From NCBI GenBank assembly GCA_917880885.1, contig OU862920.1, forward strand, positions 3,658,001-3,722,000: a stretch of 64,000 nucleotides of DNA, read 5' to 3'. Numbering within the stretch: the first letter of the stretch is position 1; every line of letters begins with the position of its first letter. A model generated the notes under the pieces. That model did no database searches and had not been told where the DNA came from. It saw only the letters and a program-made list of their open reading frames with translations. A program made the position numbers and the translations under genes. The DNA comes from Limnephilus marmoratus. Its lineage: Eukaryota > Arthropoda > Insecta > Trichoptera > Limnephilidae. This document shows, piece after piece, positions 1 through 10,500 of the stretch.

Positions 1-79
1 GCATCCCAGATGACATAGGCCCTGAGGGAAATTATTTTCCTCAGGGCCTCCTGCGTAGAGTTAACGTAAAAAAAAAAAA
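1..79 (+). repeat. 3' end of hairpin-tailed LINE/SINE family
   Basis: This is the 3' terminal piece of a dispersed retroelement family found about ten more times in the window. It contains a perfect 11-bp stem (AGGCCCTGAGG at 17-27 with CCTCAGGGCCT at 39-49), extended inside by AAA/TTT, then a short spacer and a poly(A) run at 67-80. The left part lies outside the window, so I cannot tell whether this copy was a LINE or a SINE. The identical module follows LINE ORF2 ends at 34836-35146 and 22245-22905. Confidence 0.8.
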
Positions 80-417
80 AAAGATCCGGATAAAAGGCAA
101 TAAAAAGCGTCAGTACAATCATTTTTGTGAGCTTCGTGATGTTCAAATGTGAGAATTTTAGGCACCGTTTTGGCACACACTTTTTGCATGTTAAAATTGT
201 TATGTAAAATTTGATTTACGCATTCTTTGTCAATTCCTACAGTTTCAGCAATCACACAAATACTTAACCGACGGTCAGAACGAACTAGATTAACAATTTT
301 TTCGATTTTGTCATCCGTTTTCGACGTGGAAGGACGACCATGAAAACGAAGTATTACACCATGTCGAGTGTCACTCGACATCGGAGCTGGTGAAACAAAA
401 TCAATGTCAAGTGACAC
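61..417 (-). pseudogene. mariner transposase fragment (helix-turn-helix region)
   Basis: The minus strand reads as an N-terminal mariner transposase segment over roughly 90-330: a GRPS linker, then a DRRLSI-type second helix-turn-helix, then a degenerate version of the WVP-type linker (KTVPKILT). No catalytic D,D34D region follows, because the fragment runs into the poly(A) of the preceding retroelement. The first ~20 codons of the open frame belong to the neighbouring palindromic MITE end, so the apparent start codon is not meaningful. I infer a dead, truncated copy of a subfamily different from the mariner at 23650-24867. Confidence 0.6.
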
Positions 418-442
418 TCGACATTGGGGTGTAAAGGGTTAA
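361..442. mobile_element. piggyBac-like MITE end with two palindromes
   Basis: Two near-identical palindromic blocks lie 20 bp apart: ATGTCGAGTG-T-CACTCGACAT (361-381, perfect 10-bp arms) and a diverged copy at 403-423. They are followed by GGGGTGTAAAGGG and TTAA at 439-442. Read outwards this is TTAA then CCCTTTACACCCC, the pattern of a piggyBac-type terminus next to its TTAA target. I did not find the opposite end, so the family assignment is an inference from one terminus. Confidence 0.45.
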
Positions 443-723
443 GGTAGTAAATTAGTTCTACATATTTTTCATTAATCGTTAAGATTTTTGTAATAATTAA
501 GTAAATTAGAGCTTGTGCGCACTAGCGGCTAGCCGCGTGGGCGGCCTGCCGCATTTTGATTTTAATATGCAACCGCTCATATTCATACGCACTACACCGC
601 CTAAAAATTTTTAACCGCGGCGGTTGAACGAAGGGCAGCGGCCCGCTTCGCGGCAGACCGCCATATTGGCTGTACGCAATAGGCGGTTGGGGTTTAGTTC
701 ACTGCTGAGTTGTTCCCCCAGTC

Positions 724-905
724 ATGAATTTCGACACAGAAAAATTTATCGTTGAAATTTAAAAACGAGAAGCTATTTGGAATTGCGAAGGAGCAGCATA
801 TAAGAATACTGAATTGAAACTCAAACAATGGGAAGAACTAGTGGATATTTTTGGAAACGAAGATATGTCGATAATGCAAAAAAAAATCTTGGTATGTATT
901 CATTT
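724..905 (+). pseudogene. MADF-domain protein remnant
   Basis: From ATG 724 the frame reads an N-terminal MADF (BESS/ADF1-like) domain: FIVEI, a stop where a Q is usual, KREAIWN, YKN, and the KQWEEL helix. MADF domains bind DNA. In this setting the protein would have acted with a Harbinger nuclease. It is broken by an in-frame TAA 13 codons in, and its 3' half is cut off by the retroelement inserted after position 902. Confidence 0.6.
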
Positions 906-1379
906 CATTTTGGAAGGTGGGTAGGGATACCGCCGCCCCAGGAACCACTTATAGGATAACCAACACCTCTGCCATAGATTACCCCAATTGATTCGTTACA
1001 TTTGATGACATAGCAGGTGTGCCCGGGTTCAGGACTTCGGGTCTTGGCGGCGGGTGTGTCTGCCCACCAGCTGCGTGGCAGGCCGGATCGAAGAGACTGG
1101 TTGAGGGAGACCTTGTAACCTCTCAAGCAGAACTCTTTTGGAACATCGCTTTGCACCGCACTGGGAGGGATGGATTCATACGTTCGTCGCTCCTGGACCC
1201 AATTACTCCCAGATTCCTACCCACCCCTACTACCTTATACTTCACAGAACTTCCTCTCCTTCCTTTTCCTGAAAATACCCTCCACGTAGCATCCCCAAAG
1301 ATGACATAGGCCGTGAGGGAAAATGTTTTCCTCAGGGCCTCCTGTGTGGAGCTATCGCAAAAAAAAATAAAAAATTATT
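903..1379 (+). mobile_element. Near-full-length hairpin-tailed SINE
   Basis: This ~475-bp non-autonomous retroelement is inserted in the MADF element. TATTCA occurs at 897-902 and again at 1380-1385, a likely 6-bp target duplication. The head contains a conserved block (about 930-1110) that recurs at 39195, 44205, 46905, 50475, 55110, 55815 and 63175. The tail (about 1260-1370) has the stem-loop CCGTGAGG/CCTCAGGG inside an outer stem, then poly(A). No ORF is plausible. The tail matches the 3' end of the LINE at 34836-35146. The origin of the head is unclear: I see no convincing tRNA-type A and B boxes. Confidence 0.7.
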
Positions 1380-1876
1380 TATTCAATTGAAATTAACTTT
1401 AACAGCGTCCATTTTATTAATGATGAGACAACACAGTTTTGTTACTGCGGTTGAACCGCCGCTGGTGATTCGATAGCGGCCCGCCGCCATGGCGGCCAGC
1501 CGCCTTTATCAACCGCGACAGGCGGCTAGCCGCTTAGCCGAACCGCGGACGCACACAAGACACTAGTGCACACAAGCCACCGAAAATCGCCATTTAAACA
1601 CTTAAACTGTCTCTAACGAAATGAGATTTTATGAAAACTTTTTGTTAATACCGCTTCACAATTAAAGCTCTATAAATGAAACATTTCTGAACGTAGCCGA
1701 ATAGTAAAAACTGTTTTAGAAAGGTTACAAAATAAGCTTACAAATTATTATATTACAAATAAATATTAGCATTTGTAAATATTAAAATTTAGAATGCAAA
1801 CATTAAAAATTACTCACATGATGTTTTTATGTGAAAACGGTACTAAAATCACAGATTATGTAAACAACCATACTTA

Positions 1877-2983
1877 CAGCCGTTGTGTCCAACCTATGCT
1901 CAGCCGAGATCTCCGCTCAGCCCTGCTCAAATGCCCAAATACGCTGTGTCGAAACACAATGATCGTCCCACCACACTCAAATGTAAGGAAGGTAGCCGGA
2001 TGGATTAAAGTTTCTAAGGAAGACCTACTTATAAAAACTGACAACAGAGCGAACAAAAATCCGCGAAAACAATCGAGCTGTCAATGTCAATTAATTATCG
2101 TAATTATCTGTCATCAGTTCACTCTTTTGTCGGCTTTTTTATTTGGTTTTTCAATTTGAAATATGAATCCTATATTGAATATAGTGATTATGGTTGACGA
2201 TAATATTGGATTATATAGGCGGCGGCAAGATGCCGATATAAATTTTATGGAAGTATTAAATGACGGCGATTTTTATAACCGCTTTAGGATGACAAAAGCG
2301 TGTTTTTTTATATGTTTTGAGCCAAGTAGAAGATAATTTAACTTACGCAAGCGAAAGGTAAAGTTTTGACTTATTCGAGTGTCATTTTTGTAATAATATG
2401 TGGAATATAATTAGCACTTGTCGAGGACAATGTCATTCCAAGCAGCTTCTTTTGATTTTACAAGCGTAGCGTAGTTTGGGCCACCTGTCGCTTTCGACAA
2501 AATGACCTGCGACGAGGTAACTAGGTCTACAAGTCTCATTTTTTCGTTTGGCGTAAAATTTTTCGAACGCTTCGCCTTGTCCATTTTGAATACCAAATTT
2601 CAACTGATTCTAATGTCAAACTTCAAACGCACGTAAACAAAAAAGTAAGTCAATTAACACCTTATTTTTAACATATTAAATACGTTTGTTGGAAAAATGT
2701 AAAACGTCGGTTTATGTATTACACTATTTAAAATAAAATATCTGTATTAATAATAAATAAAATTAATTAACGTTTCGGTATTAATTTAACATGTAAAGTT
2801 GCTAACTTGACGTCATTTTTTGGTGTACGAAAGCAAATGGGGCTACACACCGAGCGCTACGATCAAGTTGTTGGACACAGCTAAAATGGAGCATTTTTCT
2901 AACATACCTTAGCTTAGCGGCGCAAGGCGCTAGGCTCAGCTTCACTCGGATTAATCATCCGAAAATGTTGGACACAACGGCTG
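1877..2983 (-). mobile_element. PIF/Harbinger-like element, TTA target site, Myb/SANT gene
   Basis: The ends are a perfect 17-bp inverted repeat, CAGCCGTTGTGTCCAAC at 1877-1893 and its complement at 2967-2983. Each end is flanked by TTA in direct orientation (1874-1876 and 2984-2986), the 3-bp target duplication typical of PIF/Harbinger. The interior is AT-rich and carries a Myb/SANT-like ORF on the minus strand but no recognisable nuclease, so it is an internally deleted copy that kept the DNA-binding partner gene. Perfect TIRs suggest a relatively recent insertion. Confidence 0.8.
2411..2596 (-). CDS. Myb/SANT-like protein of Harbinger-type element
   Basis: A 61-aa open frame with an N-terminal Myb/SANT-like DNA-binding domain: KRSKNFTPNEKMRLVDLV forms the first helix, and SKEAAWNDIV corresponds to the W-containing later helix. 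Insect Harbinger elements encode such a partner protein next to the nuclease. The usual protein is longer, so this copy is truncated at its C-terminus by a stop just after the domain. MDKAKR five codons downstream is an alternative start. Whether it is expressed is unknown. Confidence 0.5.
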   Translation of the reverse strand: MVFKMDKAKRSKNFTPNEKMRLVDLVTSSQVILSKATGGPNYATLVKSKEAAWNDIVLDKC

Positions 2984-2986
2984 TTA

Positions 2987-3890
2987 TTCTATTGTATATA
3001 TGTGTAATAAACACTTTTGTCACCTCACTTTTTTATCATTTCATATAAAAAATATTTAATAAAAATTTAAAATGTGGAGCACGGTGGAACCGCCGGTAGT
3101 AAATTTGCGCGGGTAAATATTTTTGTCAATTAGGCGACTGACAGCTGATTCCTGTTATGTATTTCTATGGACAACTTGAATAGGGATGTACAGCTTGATC
3201 TACTATCGACCTTTTACTTTTTGTATTAGGGATGTAACTAAAACAATAACGGAGTTGGAAAGATTTCTATGGAGACACACGCGCTGACGTATAAACACGC
3301 TTATTGTACTTGACTGCTGTCGTATTTTTAACGCATATATCTGCGTAAGTTGCGGAGGGGTTAAGAATAAACTTCAGTTGAGCTTAAGTTTGCTGGCTGT
3401 GAAAACTGAAACTACTATCGGATGACGTGGTTAATGTATATGTAACTACGTGGCTAATGAATTACAACGCCATCTACTGGATGGTTACCCAACCTTTATA
3501 GCCACGATAAATTAACTCACACCGCCATCTGTTAATTTTCATACAAATCAAATCCACACGGCTCGCTTGCCAGCCCGCTCGTCTGTTCTGGAAAGGGACA
3601 CCCTAATCACCTAGCGGTATGAAATATACTTTACGACCTATTCTCATACCTACCAAATACACATAAAAATCGGTCAAGCCGTTTCGGAGGAGTGCGACCA
3701 CAAACACCATGACACGAGATTTTTATATATATAGATATATACATGCGGTGTGAAATCTGAAACTTCTACCAGATGACCTATACATATTTGTGGATACCAG
3801 TTTATGTGTTTAAATATTTCCCCTTTACACACAAGTTTTTAACTCTCGTAAAGGTACATATGTCTAGTTTATAATTTGAAATATATATTA
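2987..3890. other. AT-rich repeat debris, no gene seen
   Basis: No coding exon is visible on either strand. Positions 3466-3745 read like 3' tails of dispersed insect retroelements: a 'cgccatctactgg' block, then at 3668-3740 a 'cggtcaagccgtttcggaggag' style tail (quoted loosely) ending in a TATATA run. This block lies downstream (minus strand) of the last exon seen of the AF10-like gene, so it is probably intronic there. Confidence 0.4.
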
Positions 3891-3893
3891 TCA

Positions 3894-4304
3894 TGTTAAT
3901 TGTTAAGATTTCAGGTACTGAAATATTAATACTTGTGATTGTCACCCTAATGGTTGTGGCAACATTTTTTTTGTGTTGGCGATTGCCAGGGCGATTTCGT
4001 ATTGCCACGGATTTAATTCTTTCTTCTCTTGTTACCATCCGTCTTGGGCGGGTCGTTTTTGGCAAAACGTCTGCTGCCAGGTTTTCACTTCATGTGGGTT
4101 ATAAAAGCGCGGAGAGAGATAGCATTATTGGGCTCACCGTACATGAGCTACCCTACGGGTCTTTTTATTGTTTGAATAAAGATCAATTATTCAAGAGCTG
4201 GAGTTATTATTGAAGAGTTACTCCAGCCACACTTCTTTTGGAATCTGGTGTTACCACGCCGGATTGCTCTGTCAGGAGAGCGGAAGTTGAGATCCTGAAC
4301 ATTA
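3894..4304 (+). other. LTR-like segment (TATA box and poly(A) signal)
   Basis: A TATAAAAG box at about 4100 is followed at about 4176 by GAATAAAG, a spacing like the promoter and poly(A) signal of a retroviral-type LTR. The segment begins TGTTAATTG and ends CCTGAACA. I could not match a target duplication at those edges, so solo-LTR identity is only a suggestion. Confidence 0.25.
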
Positions 4305-4440
4305 ATTAATTAATTTATGATTGTAATAAGTAAACTAAAAAAAAAAAAATATATATATATATATTTGTGGATTTGGACAAAATTTTATATTCTCATCTTT
4401 ACCCATAGTGTGCAGAAAACGTAAATGAAATTTAACTTAC

Positions 4441-4510
4441 TTGGACGTGAGTGTTGGATGTCTGCGGGTGAATGGGTATCATCTCTAAGCTGGAAGATGC
4501 GCTCGACATA
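4441..4510 (-). CDS. Alh: Alh exon 15: last exon inside window
   Basis: 70 bp. Encodes SMSSASSSLEMIPIHPQTSN and THVQ; acceptor TTTCAG, donor CCAA|GTAAGT, phase 2 in and 0 out. The donor is a full consensus, so the transcript continues. No further exon is recognisable between 4440 and 1. Confidence 0.8.
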
Positions 4511-7500
4511 CTGAAAGTACATTTATATTCATTATTGAAAATAATAAGACAAATCAGTTTGATGTAGCTTTGAATTTAACAAGAAAATGTAAGTTTTTTT
4601 ATTTTTAAATTTCTTTATTCATTGCTTTCAATAATTACATCATTTGTGGATTTTTGTGTGGTGCAACAGAGAAAGGCGTCAGCAGGGCATCACGCCGCTT
4701 TTCTGACTTTTTTTCCTATTGTGACGATTTCTCTATCAATGTCAGGTCACATTAAAGTTTGGAGTGTTCTATATTGGACTAGAATGATGCTAAATCAAAT
4801 TGACCGTTGGTGAGGTCAACAGAAATCATTATGATAGGGTTTGTTTGAGTATACCTGTACAAGTTCTCTTCAGGGGCTTGCGCCAGCGAGGATGCGATAC
4901 TGGAGCCAGGTGCGGAGTAGTGAGCGGAGTGAGCCTGCGAGGACTGAAGAGACGACAAGTTCGGCTCCATCTGGATGTTCAGTCCTCCGCTGGATGAAGC
5001 CTTCGGAGGAGGTGGCGGAGGTGGGGCCAAGTCCATTTTCATCTGACAAATTTATAGTTGTGAATAACACATTATCTGCTTTTTTTACACAACATAAAAT
5101 AATATTTCAAAAAACTACGAGTGCGTATGCATTTTATTTATTTAACCCCTCAGGCTAATTTGTTTGCTTTTGGGAACATCTCATGTAGGTCTCCTAGAAA
5201 TCGTCGTGTCTCCCTTACTCTCGTGGTGAGAAATATGATCTAAACAGTGTTGGAAATAGAAAACATTAAGAGTCTAAACGATATCCACAAAAGAATTAAA
5301 ATATACGCATACATGTTTTTAAATGTAATTTGCGAAAAATGTATGAAGTTTTGTGAATTCTTTATTAATGATTTTTACATGAAACAAAAAAAGTGAGGTG
5401 ACAATAACGTTTATAATACATTTGTCTAATAAAACAAGTGTGATAGTTTTTTTTCATTATCAGTAAGTAATTTTATTTACAAAAAATGAAAGGTGAGCCA
5501 TTTTTAAAACTTTTTACGTTGCTTTAAAAATGTCAATATTTCAAAAATTATTGTTTATTTCTAATAATAAAGTTTGAAAGTGTATCTCATCACCTTTTAA
5601 AAAAGAGTTTTTAGTTTTCGGAAACATTCAGAAATATTCCTTTTATTTTGATTTTATTGCAAAGCGGAAATACTGTTACCTTCCGACAGAATATGCTCGA
5701 GGCCTGAGGGTTTAGGTTGTGAATAAAAATTTGATTTCATATATAATAATTTGAGTGATTTTTTCGCTACCACAAACCTAAGTAAGGACTACACAAAATA
5801 ACAAAATCTGAATTTCTTACTTAATTATTTAAGGTTGTTTGCTTATAATACTGATTGCATGATTGCCAGTATTATTTATATGAAACATTCTCTTACATTT
5901 TTGATAAGGTAGATATTTCCAATAGCAGAATTCGATGGATATTCAAAGAGGTGTTTTGCTGTCAAAAGGACGTGGATGGACAAATGCGTTTAATATCAAA
6001 TGAACTTAATTACCATTTGACCAAATTTCTTCTCAGCAAATAGGGTACAAATTAGGGATTAATTAGTTTAACAATTTGTTGCATACCATTTTTGTGACCT
6101 CTGACTAGTTAATATCAAAGTAATTGAGCATTTTTATTATTACCGTGGTGATCCACGTTTACGGTACAATGACGGCAAAAAAGGCAATAAACATATGTTC
6201 ATTATTGCTATAATGCTGCAGCTCTTTCATACACATTAAATGATGGTGAGACAAAAGATGAGACACACAAAATATGTGTAACTGTTTCCTCTAAAGTACT
6301 ACTTTTTTTCTGAGGAGGAAACAGATATATCTCATTACGGCTCAGCTACGGCGACGGGAATTGCATTTCATTTCCTTTATATGCGTGAGGGAGATGTATA
6401 ATAATGGTTGTATGTTTCCATTGGGGGGTGCAGACATAGCATACTGTTTGTCTCATTTTCTACTGTTTTTGTTTAGTGTGTAAGAAAGAGCTGCAGCATT
6501 ATATGTCTAAAATCAAAAGCAAAACCATCAGCGCATTGACATTTGACGTCTTTGAATTTTTGGAATTCACTCACGCTTCAATATTATCCTTGTGACTATA
6601 TTCCATACTTTCAAAATTATCATCATGGCTAGTATTTTTGTAGGGTTCTACGGAGATGACATGGTGCGGTGTGTGAGAATGATGCAAGAAAATGATTACT
6701 TTTTTCCTTAGGAGGAAAAAACCTGCCTATGTGCATTGTACCTGTATCTCATCTTTTGAAAGACCTGCAGCATTATAGTGATAACCACTCGAGTGACAGA
6801 CCAATTTAAAACTTTTTTCTCGGATTGCTCGTGATTTTTTTTGGTATTCATTTTGAATATTTTCCACCCACATAAAAAAAAAATCATACCTTAACTTAAT
6901 ATTTGAAATTAAGTACAAATGCATCTAGTGAAAATTTGTCTAAAACTGGCAGCAAAGCAATGGACGACCTCCGTAGTCCAGTGGCTAAGACTCTTGACTC
7001 ACATTCCGGAGGTCGCGGGTTCGAACCCGGCATGCGCAAATAAATTTTATTTGATTAATTTGTGTTATTTCACAATTAATTCATTTAAAATAATATATAG
7101 TATATTTGCGGCATGTTCCAGAGTGGAAGATACTATTAGTATCGCCCTGGTGTAAGACCACCATTCAGAATTGAAACGTTGCTTGAAAATGGCTTTAGCC
7201 GTGTTTAGTGACCAGATCTGAATAGCCAGGTACTTCCCAACCTTCCTCTTCCCCACCTCCTTCCCCTCCCCCCTACCTTCAGCCTCACAACATACCCCAA
7301 TTGGGGATGCCATAGTCTCACTGGCTCCAGACGAGAGCAGTTGAGATTCTTGTGCGGTATTCACTGTAAAAAAAAAAAAAAAAATCTGAGGTATTTTAAA
7401 TAGTGCCATATTACGGCAAAAAGCGCTCCAGTGGCTGTGGAACTCATGTTTATTGCCTTTTTTATTCCGTCACGGTACCGTAATCGTGGATCGTCACGGT

Positions 7501-10500
7501 AATAATAAAAGCGCTCATCAGCTAATATCGTAGTAATTAGTGTCATTTTCAAATGTCGCAAATCACAACAAATGCGTGCTCATGTCGGGCTGAAATTGAA
7601 AAATGTAAATTAAATTGTTATTTACGAAAATGTAAGGATATTTGGCAGGTTTATAGTGTGGTGTGTTCATCTGTATTTTGATTTTATTTCTCTGCCTCCA
7701 TGCCAAAATGAAATATGAAGTGTTACAGTCATGGCCACCGACAAATACAAATTTTACACCATTGAAACCTAACTACTACTACGTGCCTAAGCCACTCAGC
7801 TCCTGAGCGTCTCAAACATAAAATACTGTATTTTCTGTTTGTACCTTCTTAGGCCTGTCGTCTCTAGCGGGCTCTTGACCTCGTTCGATAACCGGCGCAC
7901 GAGCCTCGCGCGACGCCGTGATAACGCCAGTAGAGCTTGACTGGAACAAAATATTTATTCTAATATTGCTTCAGCAAACATCAAATAATAATATGTTCTA
8001 CTGGGTTTAAAGTATGGACGTTATAGTCATATCGAAGTGAAGGGAGTGTTTATACCACATTTGGAGGGATAGAAGATTGGTTTTGGAAATACTACCGATA
8101 GCTCTGTTGTAACCTCACCCTCTATCTCATAAAAAACGTGTCCAAATGGTGATCAAATGATGACCATGATAACCAAAGAGTGGAAATTTCAACTTACCGG
8201 AGTGTATGCCGATACGATATGAATGTACCACCCGAGCCAGGAGTACTCCTTTCCTGGTAAGACTGTTACACCAGGGGGCACTTATTTATTAGGACTTAGA
8301 ACACGTGCTCTGAGGATGAAAAGGAGGTTGGAGTTTAATCGGCCGGTATTCTTGGCAACCTTACTATTTTGCTTAATTGTTTTTTCCCCCTTTTATTATG
8401 TCTTCTTTTTTCTTGCCTATTTTAGGCTTTTCTAGACTCTTCTGGTCTCTTGTACTTTCTCGCTTCGTGTCGATTCTTTTTGCTTCTTCTGGGTTTCTCC
8501 TTAATCTTTATACTTCTTTTCGACTCTTCTAGTTTCTTTCTACATCTTATTGCTTCATCCTGCCTTCTCTTGGACTTTTTCCATTCTTCTTGTCTCTTCT
8601 TTCCCTTTATTGCTCCTTCCTTACTCTTCTTGTCCCTTATTGCTTCTTTTTTGGCTCTTCTTGTCTCTTCTAGTATCTTTTGTCTCTTCTCATCTTTTCT
8701 GGATTCTTCTTGCTTATTCTGGCTTCCTTTCACTTCTTCTTGACTCTTCTTGGCTCTCATAGACTCTACTTGCATCTTCTCGTGTCATTTTGCCTATTCT
8801 TGCTTCTTCTTGCTTCTCCTACCTACTCCTTGCTTCTCCTTGTTTCTTTTTCACTCTTCCTACCTCTTATTACTGTTATCGGCTTTCATCTTCATGACTT
8901 TTTTTAGTCTCCTTCAGTATCTTCCCGTGTCATCCTGCCCTCCTTTGGATCTTCTAGTCTCTTCTTGATTCTGAATGGCTCTTTTTTATCTTTACAGCAC
9001 CTTCTTTGTTCTTTTTACCTCTTTTGCTTCTTTTTTGCCTCCTCTTGCTTCTTCAGCCTCGCCTTGCTTCTTCTTACTTCTTGTCTCTCTTGCCTCCTCT
9101 TGCATCTTCTAGTTCCCTATCGCTTTCTCGTGCCTCTTTCCGACTCTTGTTGGCTCTCCTAGTCTCCTGCCATCTCTTCACTATTCTTGGTCTACTAGTC
9201 TCTTCTAGTTTCTAATTATATATTTCATTGCCTCTTCTATTTGTTTTATCTTCTTTTCTTTTACCTTTACATGGTTCTTTTTACCACCTAAAGTGTCTCT
9301 TCTTGCGTCTTCTTGTCTCTTCCTGCCTGATCTTGCTTCATTTCTTTTTTGTTTATTTCTACCCCCTCCTTCTTCTCTTTTTGCTTCGTTCTTGCCCTTC
9401 GTGCTTCTTCTTGAATAATCAAATCGCATACATGAGTGAATAAATCTGTGTACGAATAAAGGACTATCTTCTGAAATACACTAAAAGTACTGATTCCAAA
9501 ACTGAATAAAATAAATAATAACTAAACAACAAAAACTGACTGAAAATAAACTTGAACAATTAAGATAAAAATTTAATAAAATAAAATTGACTAAATTTAT
9601 AGACTAAAATTGACTAAATTTTTATAGACTAAAATTATATATATATATATTTATAGACTATAATTATATATTTATAGACTAAAATTGACTAAATTTTTAG
9701 ACTTATTTTACTTTTCGGCCAAACTTTCATTTTTTGTGGCTCCTATGGCAAAAACTTTCGGCCATAGGAGCGACAGTTACAAAAATAAATACACGGAGTG
9801 AAAGACAGAGTCACACTCAAAGGACGCCCGAGACGAGTCTCCCAATTTTGAGAAGATATTGTAGTATGTATATTGAATCTGGAATTATCATTTGTCAATT
9901 AAGTTTACAAGTTTGATAGAACATATATGTTAAGAAGCGAGGCTAGCAGTCCACAATGGATTTCTGATTACAACCCTGAAGTTTATTTAAGCAGTGAGTC
10001 ATGGAACTCTCTAGAGGAAGGGAAAAAGTTGTCTAAATTCAGAAAGATCTCTGATGCGTACATTTAGAAAATTATACATGCAAATACAACTGTATTTTGA
10101 ATATGGAGATCCGAAAAGAATTCAAGACTGAATTTGGATATGTGGAGTGCATCATTGGAGTGTCAGGAAAATATGTGTATCACATTAGTTAATTTAAGAA
10201 GAATTTGGGGATGCCCAAAGAAGACACGGTACGATCAAGTAAAACAAACACTCAAGTCGGGTCATGTCAAGAGACAGTACAACAAAGACGAGACGATGCA
10301 TGTTGTTATGGTACGCCCTAAACGACAGAATTCGAGTCCATAAGAACACCGCCGCAGACAGCAACACCCCGCTCCCCCCTGTTTCCTGTTACCTACTTCC
10401 TCTCCCCTCTGCATTCCCGGGCAGTCGAGAATTGCAAGCCGTCTCGGGAACACGTTACGCTCCTCGGATCGAACACCGAGTTCGCGGCTAATTTCTGTCG

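Larger units (their letters stand above)
509..1580 (+). mobile_element. PIF/Harbinger-like element with MADF gene remnant
   Basis: The ends are imperfect inverted repeats: GAGCTTGTGCGCACTAG at the left, and the complement of CTAGTGCACACAAGCCAC at the right. Next to each lie very GC-rich subterminal blocks built from GGCTAGCCGC-type palindromes (520-700 and 1440-1550). TTA precedes the left end, but no matching TTA follows the right end, so the target duplication is uncertain. Inside is a MADF-domain reading frame, the kind of DNA-binding partner protein carried by many insect PIF/Harbinger transposons. The element was later split by a SINE at 903-1379. No nuclease gene is visible. Confidence 0.6.

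Noticed and set aside
1794..2159. 121-codon plus ORF
   Set aside because: Crosses the left TIR of a Harbinger-like element, so the frame joins unrelated sequences.
7361..7561. 66-codon minus ORF as a gene
   Set aside because: The conserved part is a transposon fragment and the C-terminus is the translated SINE poly(A).
8422..8775. 117-codon Lys/Glu/Arg coiled-coil-like ORF (minus) and leucine-rich plus frames
   Set aside because: Follows from the purine-only 15-bp minisatellite; intronic, with no motif beyond the period.
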